A stretch of DNA of 64,000 bases from an uncultured Bacteroidaceae bacterium (lineage in GTDB: Bacteria; Bacteroidota; Bacteroidia; Bacteroidales; Bacteroidaceae), in contig CAKQRW010000007.1 in NCBI GenBank assembly GCA_934271655.1, forward strand, positions 5,054 to 69,053, written 5' to 3'. This document shows positions 8,375 through 17,528 of this stretch, one piece after another. The notes under the pieces are model-generated. The model was not told the origin of the DNA. It made no database searches and saw nothing but the letters and a program-made list of their open reading frames with translations. Numbering within the stretch: the stretch's first letter is position 1; each line of letters starts with the position of its first letter. Made by a program: the position numbers and the translations under genes.

Positions 8375-9544
8375 TCATCGGCCTTCATGTTGAGCTGCCG
8401 AAGGCCTCTCATATTTGCGGTAAAGCATGAGGAGACACACGAAGCCTATCAGGGCAAGAGGAATGCCAGGCAGGGTGGAGTAGCGTGGGGAAAGGCCGAG
8501 CGAGATGGGCACGCCGCCAAGGAAGGCTCCGAGGGCGTTGCCCAGGTTGAAGGCCATCTGCACGCATGCTCCTCCCAGCATCTCGCCGCCTGGGGCATGC
8601 TTGAGTATGAGAAACTGCTCTGGGCCGCTGACGGCGAAGAGGCAGGCTGCGCATACCATCATGAGTGCCACGGACAGGGACGGCTGGTGGCAGAGGAAGA
8701 ATATTCCGATAAGCGAGATGGCTATGGTTATCTGCACGTATGTGGCGAATCGTGCTGGCTTGAAACGGTCGGCGAATTTGCCGCTGAGCATGTTGCCGAG
8801 TACCATGCCGAGGCCTGCGGCTATCATCAGGGTGAATAGGGCATCGGGTGAGAATCCGCTCTCTTGGGTCAGCACTGGTGCTACATAGCTGTACCAGCAG
8901 AACACGCCTCCGTTGCCGAGCATGGTGGCTGCCAGGATGAGCCATGGCGCGGGACGGCGGAGGAAGACAAACTGCTTGCGGAAGCTCTCGCATGGCGTGG
9001 CATCGAGGTCGGGCACGCATCGCCATATGAAGAACAGCACCAGAAGGGCGCAGAGCATGGCAAGCACGAAGGGGAAGCGCCATGAGAGCGAACTGGCCAG
9101 GGCTGTGGCCAATGGCACACCAAGCAGGTTGGCGAAGGTCATGCCTGCTATCATCACAGCCACGGCTCCTGCCTCATGACCCTTGTCGGCCAGGCGCACG
9201 GCCACTATGCTGGCCACTCCGAAGTATGCTCCGTGTGGCAGGCCGGAGATGAAGCGTGCGGCGAGCAGCACCCAGTAGTTGGGGGAGAAGATGGAGATGA
9301 GTGCTCCGAGTACCATCAGTCCTGTCAGGGTCAGCAGGATGGACTTGGGTTTGTACTGGTGGGCGAACACTAGCAGCGGCGCACCCACACTCACGCCGAT
9401 GGCGTATGAGGAGATGAGGTGTCCGGCTGCAGGTATGCTCACATGCAGGCTTTCTGACACGTTGGGTAGGATGGCCATCATCACATACTCTGTTATTCCG
9501 AGTGCCAGCGTGCCCATGGCGAGTGATACTAAACTTTTTTTCAT
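8375..9544 (-). CDS. AraJ-like major facilitator superfamily efflux transporter
   Basis: A 389-residue inner-membrane protein with about 12 hydrophobic segments. It tracks the E. coli AraJ family closely: start MKKSLVSLAMGTLALG, SIPAAGHLISSYAIGV, SGLPHGAYFGV, the GMTFANLLG segment and PAPWLILAATMLGN are all recognisable. AraJ-type proteins belong to the DHA1 drug/metabolite exporter group; the substrate cannot be read from sequence. It sits alone ahead of a small lipoprotein gene. A possible -7 element TAAATTTG lies at 9751-9744, which would give a long leader containing the 29-bp repeats. Confidence 0.9.
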   Translation of the reverse strand: MKKSLVSLAMGTLALGITEYVMMAILPNVSESLHVSIPAAGHLISSYAIGVSVGAPLLVFAHQYKPKSILLTLTGLMVLGALISIFSPNYWVLLAARFISGLPHGAYFGVASIVAVRLADKGHEAGAVAVMIAGMTFANLLGVPLATALASSLSWRFPFVLAMLCALLVLFFIWRCVPDLDATPCESFRKQFVFLRRPAPWLILAATMLGNGGVFCWYSYVAPVLTQESGFSPDALFTLMIAAGLGMVLGNMLSGKFADRFKPARFATYVQITIAISLIGIFFLCHQPSLSVALMMVCAACLFAVSGPEQFLILKHAPGGEMLGGACVQMAFNLGNALGAFLGGVPISLGLSPRYSTLPGIPLALIGFVCLLMLYRKYERPSAAQHEGR

Positions 9545-10057
9545 CGTGTTTTTTTTCTTTGTTAGTTAATCGTATTAGTCTGATATTATTAGTCTTGTGT
9601 TATTAGTCCGTCATTATTAGTCTAATGGATATGTCTGATATATTATTAGTATAATGAATATGTCTGATATATTATTAGTCTAATGAATAAGCCAAAGGAA
9701 ATACGTTTTTGCTATAGAGCGCGATTCTTTTTTAAGATTGCTACAAATTTAGGAGTTTTGTGGCTGACGTTTTTTTTCTGTTGTAAAAAAATGATAAGGT
9801 ATATGATTATATTGACTTATGTCATAAGACAAGAACCGCCCGGTGGGGAAGGCTGTGTGCCTGTGTAGTGGGGACAGAATGAAACTTATGAGGATGTGGG
9901 CTAATTATGAAGAATGGAGTGATGTTTAGGGGGTGAGATCTGACTCAGCAGAGTCGTGCAAATCAATAAGGTCAGACAAGGGGAGTAATGTTCAGTGATT
10001 GAGATATGACTCAGCAGAGTCGTGCACATCAATAAAATTAGACAAGAGGAGTGAAGT
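9545..10057. other. Repeat-rich intergenic region between cdd and the AraJ-like gene
   Basis: About 510 bases with no credible gene. It holds scattered TATTAGT motifs and a 29-bp tandem repeat at 9620-9690, an AT-rich stretch at 9700-9800 with a possible minus-strand -7 element (9751-9744), and a 66-bp array at 9916-10081 that runs into cdd. Confidence 0.7.
9620..9690. repeat. 29-bp tandem repeat upstream of the AraJ-like gene
   Basis: Two full units (9620-9648 and 9649-9677), each ending TATGTCTGATATATTATTA, differ at two or three positions; a third partial unit GTCTAATGAATAA covers 9678-9690. Confidence 0.85.
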
Positions 10058-10081
10058 TTAGGGATTGAGGTCTGACTGGCT
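9916..10081. repeat. 66-bp tandem array extending from the 3' end of cdd
   Basis: Units start at 9916, 9982 and 10048 with the core GGAGTGATGTTTAGGG; spacing is exactly 66 bp twice. The third unit is partial and contains the cdd stop codon (10058-10060) and last codons. Units 1 and 2 also carry GACTCAGCAGAGTC, a 5-bp-stem mini-hairpin, which the coding unit lacks. Confidence 0.85.
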
Positions 10082-10543
10082 GAACGACAGCGGGAGCAAG
10101 TCTTTGATGCTTCTGATGATATAGGTCTTGCCTGTGCTGTAGAGCATGACCTGTATGTCTGAGTGGAAGCGTGTCTCTGCTTCGAGCAGCGATTGGCGGC
10201 ATGCTCCGCATGGGGATATAGGTTGTGAGACAATCTGTCCGTTGGTGCCTCTGGCTGTGATGCACAGGCACTTGATGGGCGTGTCGGGGTGGGAAGAGTT
10301 GGCATAGAACATGGCTGTACGCTCGGCGCACAGGCCAGAGGGATATGCGGCGTTCTCTTGGTTGGATCCGCTCACGATGGTGTTGTCGGCAAGCAGGAGG
10401 GCTGCTCCGACGGAGAAGTGGGAGTAGGGTGAATAACTGCGGCAGGTGGCGCGCAGGGCTTCATCGCGCATGGCGCACTCTTGCTGTGTCAGCTCGTCAT
10501 CGTTCTTTATGATTACAGGGATGCTTATTGTCTTTTTTTCCAT
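10058..10543 (-). CDS. cdd: Cytidine deaminase
   Basis: Pyrimidine salvage enzyme converting cytidine/deoxycytidine to uridine/deoxyuridine. Zinc ligands and the catalytic glutamate are visible: Cys72 and Glu74 in LCAERTAMF, Cys112 and Cys115 in PCGACRQ. I choose the start at MEKKTISIPV (10543), giving 161 residues. An upstream in-frame ATG at 10654 would add 37 residues of unlikely composition overlapping the LptC-like gene. With the chosen start the gap to that gene is 13 bases, consistent with an operon. The 3' end sits in the 66-bp array. Confidence 0.93.
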   Translation of the reverse strand: MEKKTISIPVIIKNDDELTQQECAMRDEALRATCRSYSPYSHFSVGAALLLADNTIVSGSNQENAAYPSGLCAERTAMFYANSSHPDTPIKCLCITARGTNGQIVSQPISPCGACRQSLLEAETRFHSDIQVMLYSTGKTYIIRSIKDLLPLSFSQSDLNP

Positions 10544-10556
10544 GGAGTGGATATGT

Positions 10557-11225
10557 TTATTGGACTGATGCCGTATGGGCAGGCTCAGTTGCCTGCACTT
10601 GTGCGGAGCTGTCTGGTATGGTGATGAGAGCAGGGTCGGCTGTAGGTGTGGCATTATCTTCCTTGAGCGGGAACTGGCCCTTTGAGGAGTGGATGATGTA
10701 GTCTGTCATCTGCTCGTTGCTGCTGAAGTTGTAGCCTGACAGCTTGCGTGTCTCTCCGTCTATCTCCATGTAGCGGTCGGAGTAGATGCGGTGGGCGGCT
10801 TGGTCCCAAAAGAGGAGGGATGTCCTGAATGTCTCTCCCTTGAGATTCTTGACCAGTACGCGTCCGCGCAGTTCCCACAGGCTTTTCTGGTTGAAGAAAT
10901 AGGCAGTGTCGCATGAGATGAAGGCGTCGACCTGGTATGACTCGTTGAACCTTTCGATGAACATTCCTTTTTCAAATGACCAGTATTGAGGGTCTTTCTT
11001 GTCGTATATGTACCAGTCTTCCGTTATCATCTTGTAGCGTATGATGCCCGAGTCGCTGATGAGTGTGCTCACCCCGACCGACCTGAGTACTGGCAGCGAG
11101 TCTCTTTCGCCGATGTCTGGCCCATGTTTCTCGTCTTTTTGTCCGCACGACTGGAATGACAAGGTTGCAGCAGTCATGATGACTGCTGCAACACTTAATA
11201 TTTCGGATGTTTTCTTGTTGTTCAT
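10557..11225 (-). CDS. lptC: LptC-like lipoprotein (LPS export, periplasmic bridge)
   Basis: From MNNKKTSEIL this is a 222-residue lipoprotein: a hydrophobic segment ends in SFQSC (Cys27). The mature sequence has the LptC/DUF1239 pattern seen in Bacteroidota, e.g. ITEDWYIYDKKDPQYWSFEKG and a VDAFISCDTAYFFNQKSLWEL-like strand. LptC accepts lipopolysaccharide from the LptBFG transporter and passes it to LptA. I use the start at 11225; an in-frame ATG 27 codons upstream would spoil the signal peptide. It lies between the TPR gene and cdd on the same strand. Assignment is by resemblance, so moderate. Confidence 0.75.
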   Translation of the reverse strand: MNNKKTSEILSVAAVIMTAATLSFQSCGQKDEKHGPDIGERDSLPVLRSVGVSTLISDSGIIRYKMITEDWYIYDKKDPQYWSFEKGMFIERFNESYQVDAFISCDTAYFFNQKSLWELRGRVLVKNLKGETFRTSLLFWDQAAHRIYSDRYMEIDGETRKLSGYNFSSNEQMTDYIIHSSKGQFPLKEDNATPTADPALITIPDSSAQVQATEPAHTASVQ

Positions 11226-11359
11226 CTGTAAGTTACAATTGTCTTTAAGCAAGGTCGGCAATGGCGCTCTTGAGTCCATGTGGAGATGGCGAATACTTCC
11301 CTGCATGTGTGTGCATGATGAGCTGCCGTCACTGCATGGATGGTGGGTCGCCCGTCGTG

Positions 11360-12808
11360 TTAGCGGAGGCGGAGTGTGGTGCTCTCGCCAGCCACGCTCA
11401 CTCTCTGTCCGGCCTTGATTCCAGCGAAGAATGCCTCGCCGCGTGGGTAGAAGTGGGCTGCGTAGCCGGCTGCCTGACGGTTAGCCTTTGCTGCTGAAGC
11501 CGGGTCTACAGACTTGGCGCGGTTGCAGTAGTCGGTAGCGAGACAGTAGTAGTAGCTCTTCTGCAGGTTGTCGCCAGAAGCAGAGCGTGCTATGCAGCTG
11601 GCCTGGAGCAGGTATGCGCCGCCGTTTGATGGATTGTACTGGAGTGTCTTGCGGCAGTAGGCGCGGCATTGTCCGAGGTTGCCCTTCTTGAACATGAGAG
11701 CTGCGATGATGTAGGAGTATTTAGCCTTCTTAGCGTTGTTAGACTCGAGAGAGATAGCCTCATCGAAGTATTTGATGGCTCCGTTGATGTCGTTCTCCTT
11801 GAGCAACTTAGAGGCTTTACCGATGGCAGCCTGTGGCGTCTTGTTGATCTGGTAGGCGTAGTCGGCTGCCACGTAGTAGATGTTTGACTTGTCGCAGTCA
11901 AAGTTGTTGAGGATGGCAAGCACGGAGTTGAGGTAGGCAAGGTTGGTCTTGTTGGCCTCTACCTGTGCGCCGTAGATTCTCTCAAGAGCGTCGCAGTCTG
12001 CTGCTCCCGACTTCACGAAGAGGTCGTTGGCGCTCACCTGCACAGGCTGGTAGTTGTTGACGATGGTCTGGGCTTCTGGAGCAAGCACGACCTGCTCCAC
12101 CCATTTTGTGGAGTCGTCAGATGTGGTGTCGGCTGGTATGACTGTGGAAGGATATTCCTTCGCCTGGTCGAGCAGACGGTCGCATATATCGTTGGTGAGC
12201 ATGTAGTCTTCGATAAACTGCTGGCGGATGTCCACATTGTCCTTGTTGGCCATGAAGCGCTGGTAAGAGCATGCGATGAAAGAGAAGAGCACGAAGCCCT
12301 CTGTGTTTGGTCCCATGTCCTGTATTCCCTCCTTGAACATGTCATAGGCTGTGTTCACCTTCATGGCTGGGCTGAAGTTGTAGTAGTCGTATGCCTTGCG
12401 GCAGATGATGTTGCCCTTTGTGGATGTTGTCTTAGGTGTGGCGAATGAGTTGAGTGCGTCGAGGTTGGCCAGTCGCTTGTCGTAGATGGCCATGAGCTTC
12501 TCGAAATATTCGTTCTTCTTCTCTGCGTCAGTCTCGTTCTTGACAAGCTGTTCGAACATCCATGCTCCGTCGGTGTAGATGCGTACCATGGCGAGAGGGG
12601 CTTTGTTGAAGACATACTCCCATGGCTCGACAGCTTCTGCCCAGTTCTGCTCTTTGAAGGCTTCCTGGTAGAGGCTGAGGCTGCCCAGCACGGAGATGGA
12701 GTCTTCTCCATGGCCTATGCGGTCATAGATGGAAGTGCCTGAGAGGTCCTGCGCTGATGCGCCAGCTGCGGTCAGGGCTAATGTTAATGCTGCTATAAGC
12801 TTCTTCAT
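11360..12808 (-). CDS. Periplasmic tetratricopeptide-repeat protein
   Basis: 482 residues with a clean signal peptide (MKKLIAALTLALTAAGASAQ, cleavage after about residue 19). The C-terminal half shows TPR-like helix pairs, such as NDINGAIKYFDEAISLESNN followed by KGNLGQCRAYCRKTLQYNPS with its Asn-Pro-Ser turn. TPR proteins of this kind act as scaffolds in the periplasm; no enzymatic motif is seen. It lies downstream of the barrel protein gene and upstream of the LptC-like gene, all on one strand, so an envelope role is likely. Specific function unknown. Confidence 0.85.
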   Translation of the reverse strand: MKKLIAALTLALTAAGASAQDLSGTSIYDRIGHGEDSISVLGSLSLYQEAFKEQNWAEAVEPWEYVFNKAPLAMVRIYTDGAWMFEQLVKNETDAEKKNEYFEKLMAIYDKRLANLDALNSFATPKTTSTKGNIICRKAYDYYNFSPAMKVNTAYDMFKEGIQDMGPNTEGFVLFSFIACSYQRFMANKDNVDIRQQFIEDYMLTNDICDRLLDQAKEYPSTVIPADTTSDDSTKWVEQVVLAPEAQTIVNNYQPVQVSANDLFVKSGAADCDALERIYGAQVEANKTNLAYLNSVLAILNNFDCDKSNIYYVAADYAYQINKTPQAAIGKASKLLKENDINGAIKYFDEAISLESNNAKKAKYSYIIAALMFKKGNLGQCRAYCRKTLQYNPSNGGAYLLQASCIARSASGDNLQKSYYYCLATDYCNRAKSVDPASAAKANRQAAGYAAHFYPRGEAFFAGIKAGQRVSVAGESTTLRLR

Positions 12809-12879
12809 AGTTATTGTGTTTTTTTGTTGTTGATTGAAATTCTTCTCTTGAGTCGGGCTGAGGTGGCTTTGTGTCCTTT

Positions 12880-12939
12880 TTTCAGCTTAGACATGTCTGT
12901 TTCAGCTAATACTAATCTATTTCAGCTTAGACTTGTAGA
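12880..12939. repeat. 20-bp tandem repeat at the 3' end of the barrel protein gene
   Basis: Three consecutive 20-bp units start with TTTCAGCT at 12880, 12900 and 12920. The third is coding (reverse complement encodes the SKLK C-terminus); the stop codon is 12917-12919, and the other two lie just downstream. Confidence 0.8.
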
Positions 12940-14272
12940 ACCAATGCTCGTTGAATGTGAGTCCGATGCAGAAGCGTAGATAGTTCTCCTTCAGGGCTGC
13001 CTGCTTCATGGTAGTGCTGTTGAGATAAGGTATGTTGGTCTGCACCCATTGTACCGACATGTTGATGACAGGCACGTTGTGCCATATCCATCTGTTTGCC
13101 ACAGGCATGGATATTCCTGCCGACACACCTATCTCGTGTGGCTTGTCTGTGACGTGTCCTGTCATGTCAGCCTTGGCGTATGACTTGGAGTAGAATGCTC
13201 CGGCCTTGTATGTGCAGCGGCTGAAGTAGCTGGTCAGGTTGTTGGGGTTGGGTGTCCAGTCCACTCCGGCGCTTATCTTCATGCGGTCGTTGAGCTGTCC
13301 CTTTGTCGATGTGTATGACTCTTGCTGTGTGCCGTCGCTGCTGAGGCTGGTCTGCTGGTTGGGGAAGCGGCAGTCGCTCCATTTTTGTAATTCGAAATCG
13401 GCTCCCACACGCCATCTGTCCTTGTGGTAGTAGGCCAGTCCGGCTGCGATGGAATGTGGCAGCTGGAAAGCATTGTGGATGGTGTCCACGCTCTGTGTCT
13501 CTATGGAAGATGAGTTGATTGTCTGTGTGGTGCGGTAGGCGCGGTTGTTGATGTCGTGCCCGAAAGAGTAGGTGGCTCCCACCACTACCTTGTCGCTCTT
13601 GCCCACGGGCTGTATGAACTGGAGTCCGGCCTGCAGGTCGTAGGTCCTGATGTCGGCTGAATAGACTCGTGCCATGCTGAAAATGGACGACTCGCTGAAC
13701 GACATGGTCATGTTGTGGGTGTAGTCGCCCCAGATGTATCCTGCGTTCATGCCAAGCGAGAGCTGTTTGCACGGCTGCCATCCAGCTCCTAGAAACACTT
13801 CCCTGGTGCCGCCGTCGCCGCTGAAGCTGTAGGATGACGTTATGTCGTCTGTGCCTGAGAGTGACTCGCTTGCTGAGGCAAAGCTATATTTTATGTTGGT
13901 CAGTGGCATCAGTCCGAGTGTGACGCCCACATGCTTGGCTGCTCTGAATTGGAATGCCACATAGTCGAGGCTTGTGTTGCGCACGTTTTGCTGCAGCTTG
14001 TCCATCTTGTAGTTGCCGTTTTGCAGCGAGAGTCCCAGGTCGAATATGGCGGAGAGGGAGTCGACGGCCGAATATGATGCGGGGTTTGCTGCGTTCACTT
14101 CTTTTCCGTCGCGGAAGCCCTGTGCCACGCCTCCCATGCCTTTGTTGAAGCCCATTGACCTCTCCGACTGTATGCCGAGGCCGTATCTGGAGTACGGACT
14201 GTTTATTCCGTTTTGAGCCTGAGCTGTCATGGCTGCAATGGCTGTTGTTATTACAAGTGTCTTTCTTTTCAT
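12917..14272 (-). CDS. Outer-membrane beta-barrel protein, FadL/OmpP1-like
   Basis: Starting at MKRKTLVITT (14272) the protein has 451 residues and a signal peptide ending TAQAQ. The N-terminus has the NGINSPYSRYGLG and NKGMGGVAQGFRDG pattern and NPASYSAVDS of Bacteroidota FadL/OmpP1-type barrels; the rest alternates polar and hydrophobic residues as in beta-strands and ends in an aromatic-rich strand. Such proteins transport hydrophobic substrates or serve type IX-linked assemblies. An in-frame ATG at 14305 would add 11 residues and weaken the signal peptide. A very good promoter precedes it (14302-14333). Substrate unknown. Confidence 0.85.
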   Translation of the reverse strand: MKRKTLVITTAIAAMTAQAQNGINSPYSRYGLGIQSERSMGFNKGMGGVAQGFRDGKEVNAANPASYSAVDSLSAIFDLGLSLQNGNYKMDKLQQNVRNTSLDYVAFQFRAAKHVGVTLGLMPLTNIKYSFASASESLSGTDDITSSYSFSGDGGTREVFLGAGWQPCKQLSLGMNAGYIWGDYTHNMTMSFSESSIFSMARVYSADIRTYDLQAGLQFIQPVGKSDKVVVGATYSFGHDINNRAYRTTQTINSSSIETQSVDTIHNAFQLPHSIAAGLAYYHKDRWRVGADFELQKWSDCRFPNQQTSLSSDGTQQESYTSTKGQLNDRMKISAGVDWTPNPNNLTSYFSRCTYKAGAFYSKSYAKADMTGHVTDKPHEIGVSAGISMPVANRWIWHNVPVINMSVQWVQTNIPYLNSTTMKQAALKENYLRFCIGLTFNEHWFYKSKLK

Positions 14273-14301
14273 TATTTTCTTATGTGATGCATTTTTCGCA
14301 T

Positions 14302-14333
14302 GCAAAATTACCCCTTTTTATTGATTGTGCAAA
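14302..14333 (-). promoter_or_regulatory. Bacteroidota-type promoter of the FadL-like gene
   Basis: Minus strand: TTTG (14333-14330), 19-base spacer, TAATTTTGC (14310-14302). This matches the Bacteroidota primary sigma consensus TTTG-N19/20-TAnnTTTG. The ATG follows about 30 bases downstream. Confidence 0.75.
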
Positions 14334-14391
14334 AAAATACATTTGTTCTGCAAGTTAAAAAAGATGAAAGGCGTGCAAAATGCTGCTTTTT

Positions 14392-15822
14392 TTAGTTTTC
14401 AGCCTCTTTCTGGTTATCGGTTGCAGGCTTTTCGTTTCTTTTGCCGCTCTTATGGTAATGTCTGCGGCTGCCGCCTTTCTTTTCTGCACGATCTTGTGGC
14501 TTGGTCTCTGGCTGTGCGGTGGCGTCCTGCGGCTTCGCGTCAGCGTTCTTGGCATGTTTGGAGTGGATCTTGCGAGCCTTGCCTTCTCCATGGTGCTGCT
14601 TCTGCGCGTTCTTTCTGGATCCTTTCGGCTTTGCCTGTCCGTGGCCGTTTCTGTGCCCCTTGCCTGTATCGCTGAGGTCGGGCTTCTCGCCGCATCCTTC
14701 TGGCAGTTCGGGCTTTTCGATTTCCTTCTCGATGAGGGTCTCGATACGTCGCAGATACATGTAGTCGCGTGGTGTGACGAGTGTTATGGCCATTCCGTCT
14801 CGGTTGGCGCGTGCAGTTCGTCCGATGCGGTGCACGTAGTCCTCGGGGTCGTGAGGCACATCATAGTTGATGACCATCTGTATGTCGTCGATGTCAATGC
14901 CACGGCTCACGATGTCGGTAGCGATGAGTATGCTGATGCGCCTGTTCTTGAACTGCAGCATCACCTCTTCGCGCTCTTTCTGCTCCAGGTCGCTGTGCAT
15001 GGCCGCCACGTTGAATCCTTTGCGCTTGAGTGTGAGGCTGAGCTCCTTCACCTTCATCTTTGATGAGGCGAAGAGGATGACCCTGTCGAGTGATTTGTCG
15101 CTGAGGACTTTTTCTACGATGCGGTCTTTCATGCCATCGTGGCAGATGAAGGCCTTCTGTATGATTTTCTCTGCTGGCTTTGAGACGGCTATCTTCACTT
15201 CCACGGGGTTGTGGAGAATGTTGTTGGCCAGTTTCTGTATGTTGCTTGGCATGGTGGCCGAGAACATGATGGTCTGCCGGTCTTCAGACAGGTAGGATGC
15301 TATCTTCATGATGTCGTCATAGAATCCCATGTCGAGCATGCGGTCAGCCTCATCGAGGATGAAGAAGGATGTCTTCTTCAGGTCGATATGTCCGCCGTTC
15401 AGGTGGCTGATGAGTCGTCCGGGCGTGGCTATGATGATGTCGGCCCCTAATTCAAGTCCCTTGCGCTCCTGCTCAAAGCGCGCTCCGTCGTTGCCGCCGT
15501 AGACGGCTACAGACGACACGCCGTTGAGGAAGTAGGCGAATCCCTGTACCTGCTGGTCTATCTGCTGTGCCAGCTCTCTTGTGGGTGACATGATGATGCA
15601 GTTGACAGAGTCTTTGGGATAGTTGCCCTGGCTCAGTTCGTCGAGCACGGGGAGCAGGTAGGCGGCTGTTTTGCCTGTGCCTGTCTGGGCTATGCCCATG
15701 AGGTCGTGCCCCTCCAGTATCTTTGGTATGGCTTGTTCCTGGATAGGTGTGCACTGGTCGAAGTTCATGGCGTCGAGTGCGTCAAGAAGTTCGTCGGATA
15801 TGTTCAGTTCGTCGAAATACAC
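14392..15822 (-). CDS. DEAD-box ATP-dependent RNA helicase (RhlE-like)
   Basis: 476 residues. Helicase core motifs in order: Q motif region CTPIQEQAIP (24-33), Walker A AQTGTGKT (45-52), PTREL (80-84), DEAD (157-160), SAT (188-190) and HRIGRTAR (about 320). The C-terminal 90 or so residues are strongly basic and low in complexity (Lys, His, Arg, Gln), a typical RNA-binding tail. Expected role is RNA remodelling in ribosome assembly or mRNA decay, with cold adaptation in relatives. The exact subfamily is uncertain. Confidence 0.93.
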   Translation of the reverse strand: MYFDELNISDELLDALDAMNFDQCTPIQEQAIPKILEGHDLMGIAQTGTGKTAAYLLPVLDELSQGNYPKDSVNCIIMSPTRELAQQIDQQVQGFAYFLNGVSSVAVYGGNDGARFEQERKGLELGADIIIATPGRLISHLNGGHIDLKKTSFFILDEADRMLDMGFYDDIMKIASYLSEDRQTIMFSATMPSNIQKLANNILHNPVEVKIAVSKPAEKIIQKAFICHDGMKDRIVEKVLSDKSLDRVILFASSKMKVKELSLTLKRKGFNVAAMHSDLEQKEREEVMLQFKNRRISILIATDIVSRGIDIDDIQMVINYDVPHDPEDYVHRIGRTARANRDGMAITLVTPRDYMYLRRIETLIEKEIEKPELPEGCGEKPDLSDTGKGHRNGHGQAKPKGSRKNAQKQHHGEGKARKIHSKHAKNADAKPQDATAQPETKPQDRAEKKGGSRRHYHKSGKRNEKPATDNQKEAEN

Positions 15823-15994
15823 TTTGTCGCTTTTGTTTATTATTAGTTCGTTATATTGTTCTCTATTAGTTTTTTATGGAGCCGTTTTTTCTTTTGACAC
15901 AGGCTCTCTTGGACTTTTCTGGCTGTATATATTATTGTGGTGCAGTACAAGCATGGCATCTTATGATGCTGTGCTCTTTTCTGGCTGGTATGCC

Positions 15995-17245
15995 TTATCT
16001 TGGCGCCTTCTTGTAGTAGTAGTATGCTATGACGGCAAACACGGCGTTGGGTATCCATACAGCTATCATGGCGGGGAAGTTGGCGTTGACCGCCATACTA
16101 GACACCACGGTCTGGAACATGATGTAGGCGAGTATGAGTGCCAGGCCTATGCCAAGCGCTATTCCCATGCCGTTTTTCCGTTTGCGGGCTGATATGGACA
16201 CGCCTATGATGGTGAGTATGAACGATGCGAACGATGTGGCTCCACGTTTCCAGTATTCCACCTCAAACTTTTGTATGTTGGCGAATCCGCGTTGTTTCTG
16301 CCGCTCGATGTAGGTGCGCAGCTGTGGTGTGGTGAATGTCATCTCCATGTCGCGCGAGGCTATGAGGTCTTGCGGCATTATCTTGATGACGGTGTCCAGT
16401 TTACCGCCTGTCTTGATGATTTCCCTTCGTCCCTGCAGGTCTCTTGTCTGGTAGGCCGTGATGATCCAGTGGCATGGCTCATAGGAGAGAGTGTCATACT
16501 GTATGGTCATGGCTTGCAGGTGCTTCACGAGCTTCTTGTTTTCGAACTTGTCGAGCGTGAATTCGTATCCCATCTTGGAGTTGTCCTCATAGCGGCCTAT
16601 GTAGGCTATCACACCTGAGTCCACCTCCAGTTGCACGTTGGAACTGTAGTCTTGCCTTCCGCGGTTCTTGTACTTGTTCTCGAATTTCACTCGCTTCACG
16701 TTGCCTGTAGGAATGACGTAAGCTCCAAGTCCGTAGTTGACTGCGGCGATGACGGCTGCGGCTATCATGTATGGGCGCAGTATGCGGTTGAAACTTGTTC
16801 CTGTGGAGAGCATGGCAATTATCTCCGAGTTGTCTGCCAGTTTGGTGGTGAAGAAGATGACTGCTATGAACACGAACAACTGGCTGAAGAGGTTGGAGTA
16901 GTAGGGGATGAAGTTGAGGTAATAGTCAAACAGAATCTCGTTCATCGGGGCGTCGTAGCGCAGGAACTTGTCGATGTTCTCGTTGAAGTCGAAGACTACA
17001 GCTATGCTGATGATCAGTATGATGGAGAAGAAGTATGTTCCGAGAAACTTCCCTATGATGTATCTGTCGAGACGTGACACAGGAGAGTGCTGCCGCATCC
17101 ATTTTTTGAATGCGGCCCATCTGTTACTGTCCCTCTCCTTGACCTTCTTGCTAGCCTTTTCCTCTGTGAGGGTCTCGTTGTTGATTTCTTCTGTTGTAGC
17201 CAATGTACTAAAGAGTGTAGGTTTTATGGAGTTCGTTTTGCCCAT
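15995..17245 (-). CDS. lptG: LptF/LptG-family permease of the LPS exporter
   Basis: YjgP/YjgQ-family inner-membrane protein, 416 residues: transmembrane segments near the N-terminus (about 70-90, then two more) and three at the C-terminus flank a large periplasmic domain. With LptB2 it extracts lipopolysaccharide from the inner membrane. A hydrophilic N-terminal extension of about 55 residues precedes the first conserved stretch (LDRYIIGKFLGTYFFSI). It lies downstream of tgt on the same strand, an arrangement I recall from other Bacteroidota, but here 260 bases of partly repetitive DNA separate them. Confidence 0.88.
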   Translation of the reverse strand: MGKTNSIKPTLFSTLATTEEINNETLTEEKASKKVKERDSNRWAAFKKWMRQHSPVSRLDRYIIGKFLGTYFFSIILIISIAVVFDFNENIDKFLRYDAPMNEILFDYYLNFIPYYSNLFSQLFVFIAVIFFTTKLADNSEIIAMLSTGTSFNRILRPYMIAAAVIAAVNYGLGAYVIPTGNVKRVKFENKYKNRGRQDYSSNVQLEVDSGVIAYIGRYEDNSKMGYEFTLDKFENKKLVKHLQAMTIQYDTLSYEPCHWIITAYQTRDLQGRREIIKTGGKLDTVIKIMPQDLIASRDMEMTFTTPQLRTYIERQKQRGFANIQKFEVEYWKRGATSFASFILTIIGVSISARKRKNGMGIALGIGLALILAYIMFQTVVSSMAVNANFPAMIAVWIPNAVFAVIAYYYYKKAPR

Positions 17246-17447
17246 GAACGTGCACTTCCTTGCCGTGCTGTGGGTGTGCTCTCTATTTTATAGTGTAGTG
17301 AGCGCGCTTTCTCCATTGGATGTATTCAGCATTTTCCATAGAGGCGGCGTCTGAAAATCAGCCTTGCCTGACGAGAGGGAAGTTTGTCCCTCAAGAAGAG
17401 GCAATAGTCTGGAGATGATTTTTGTGGCGCACCTATATAATATAATG

Positions 17448-17528
17448 TGTGTCAAAGTCGTCTGCACGATAATATGTGTCGGAGTCGTTTGCGCGATAAT
17501 GTGTGTCAGAGTCGTCTGCCCAGCTCCT
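17448..17528. repeat. 27-bp tandem repeat at the 3' end of tgt
   Basis: Three units of exactly 27 bp start at 17448, 17475 and 17502, core TGTGTCAGAGTCGTCTGC. The third includes the tgt stop (17506-17508) and last codons; the first two are downstream non-coding copies. Confidence 0.88.

Noticed and set aside
9901..10305. 134-codon frame with 22-residue repeats overlapping cdd
   Set aside because: The repeats simply translate the 66-bp array; it is out of frame with cdd and has no start context.
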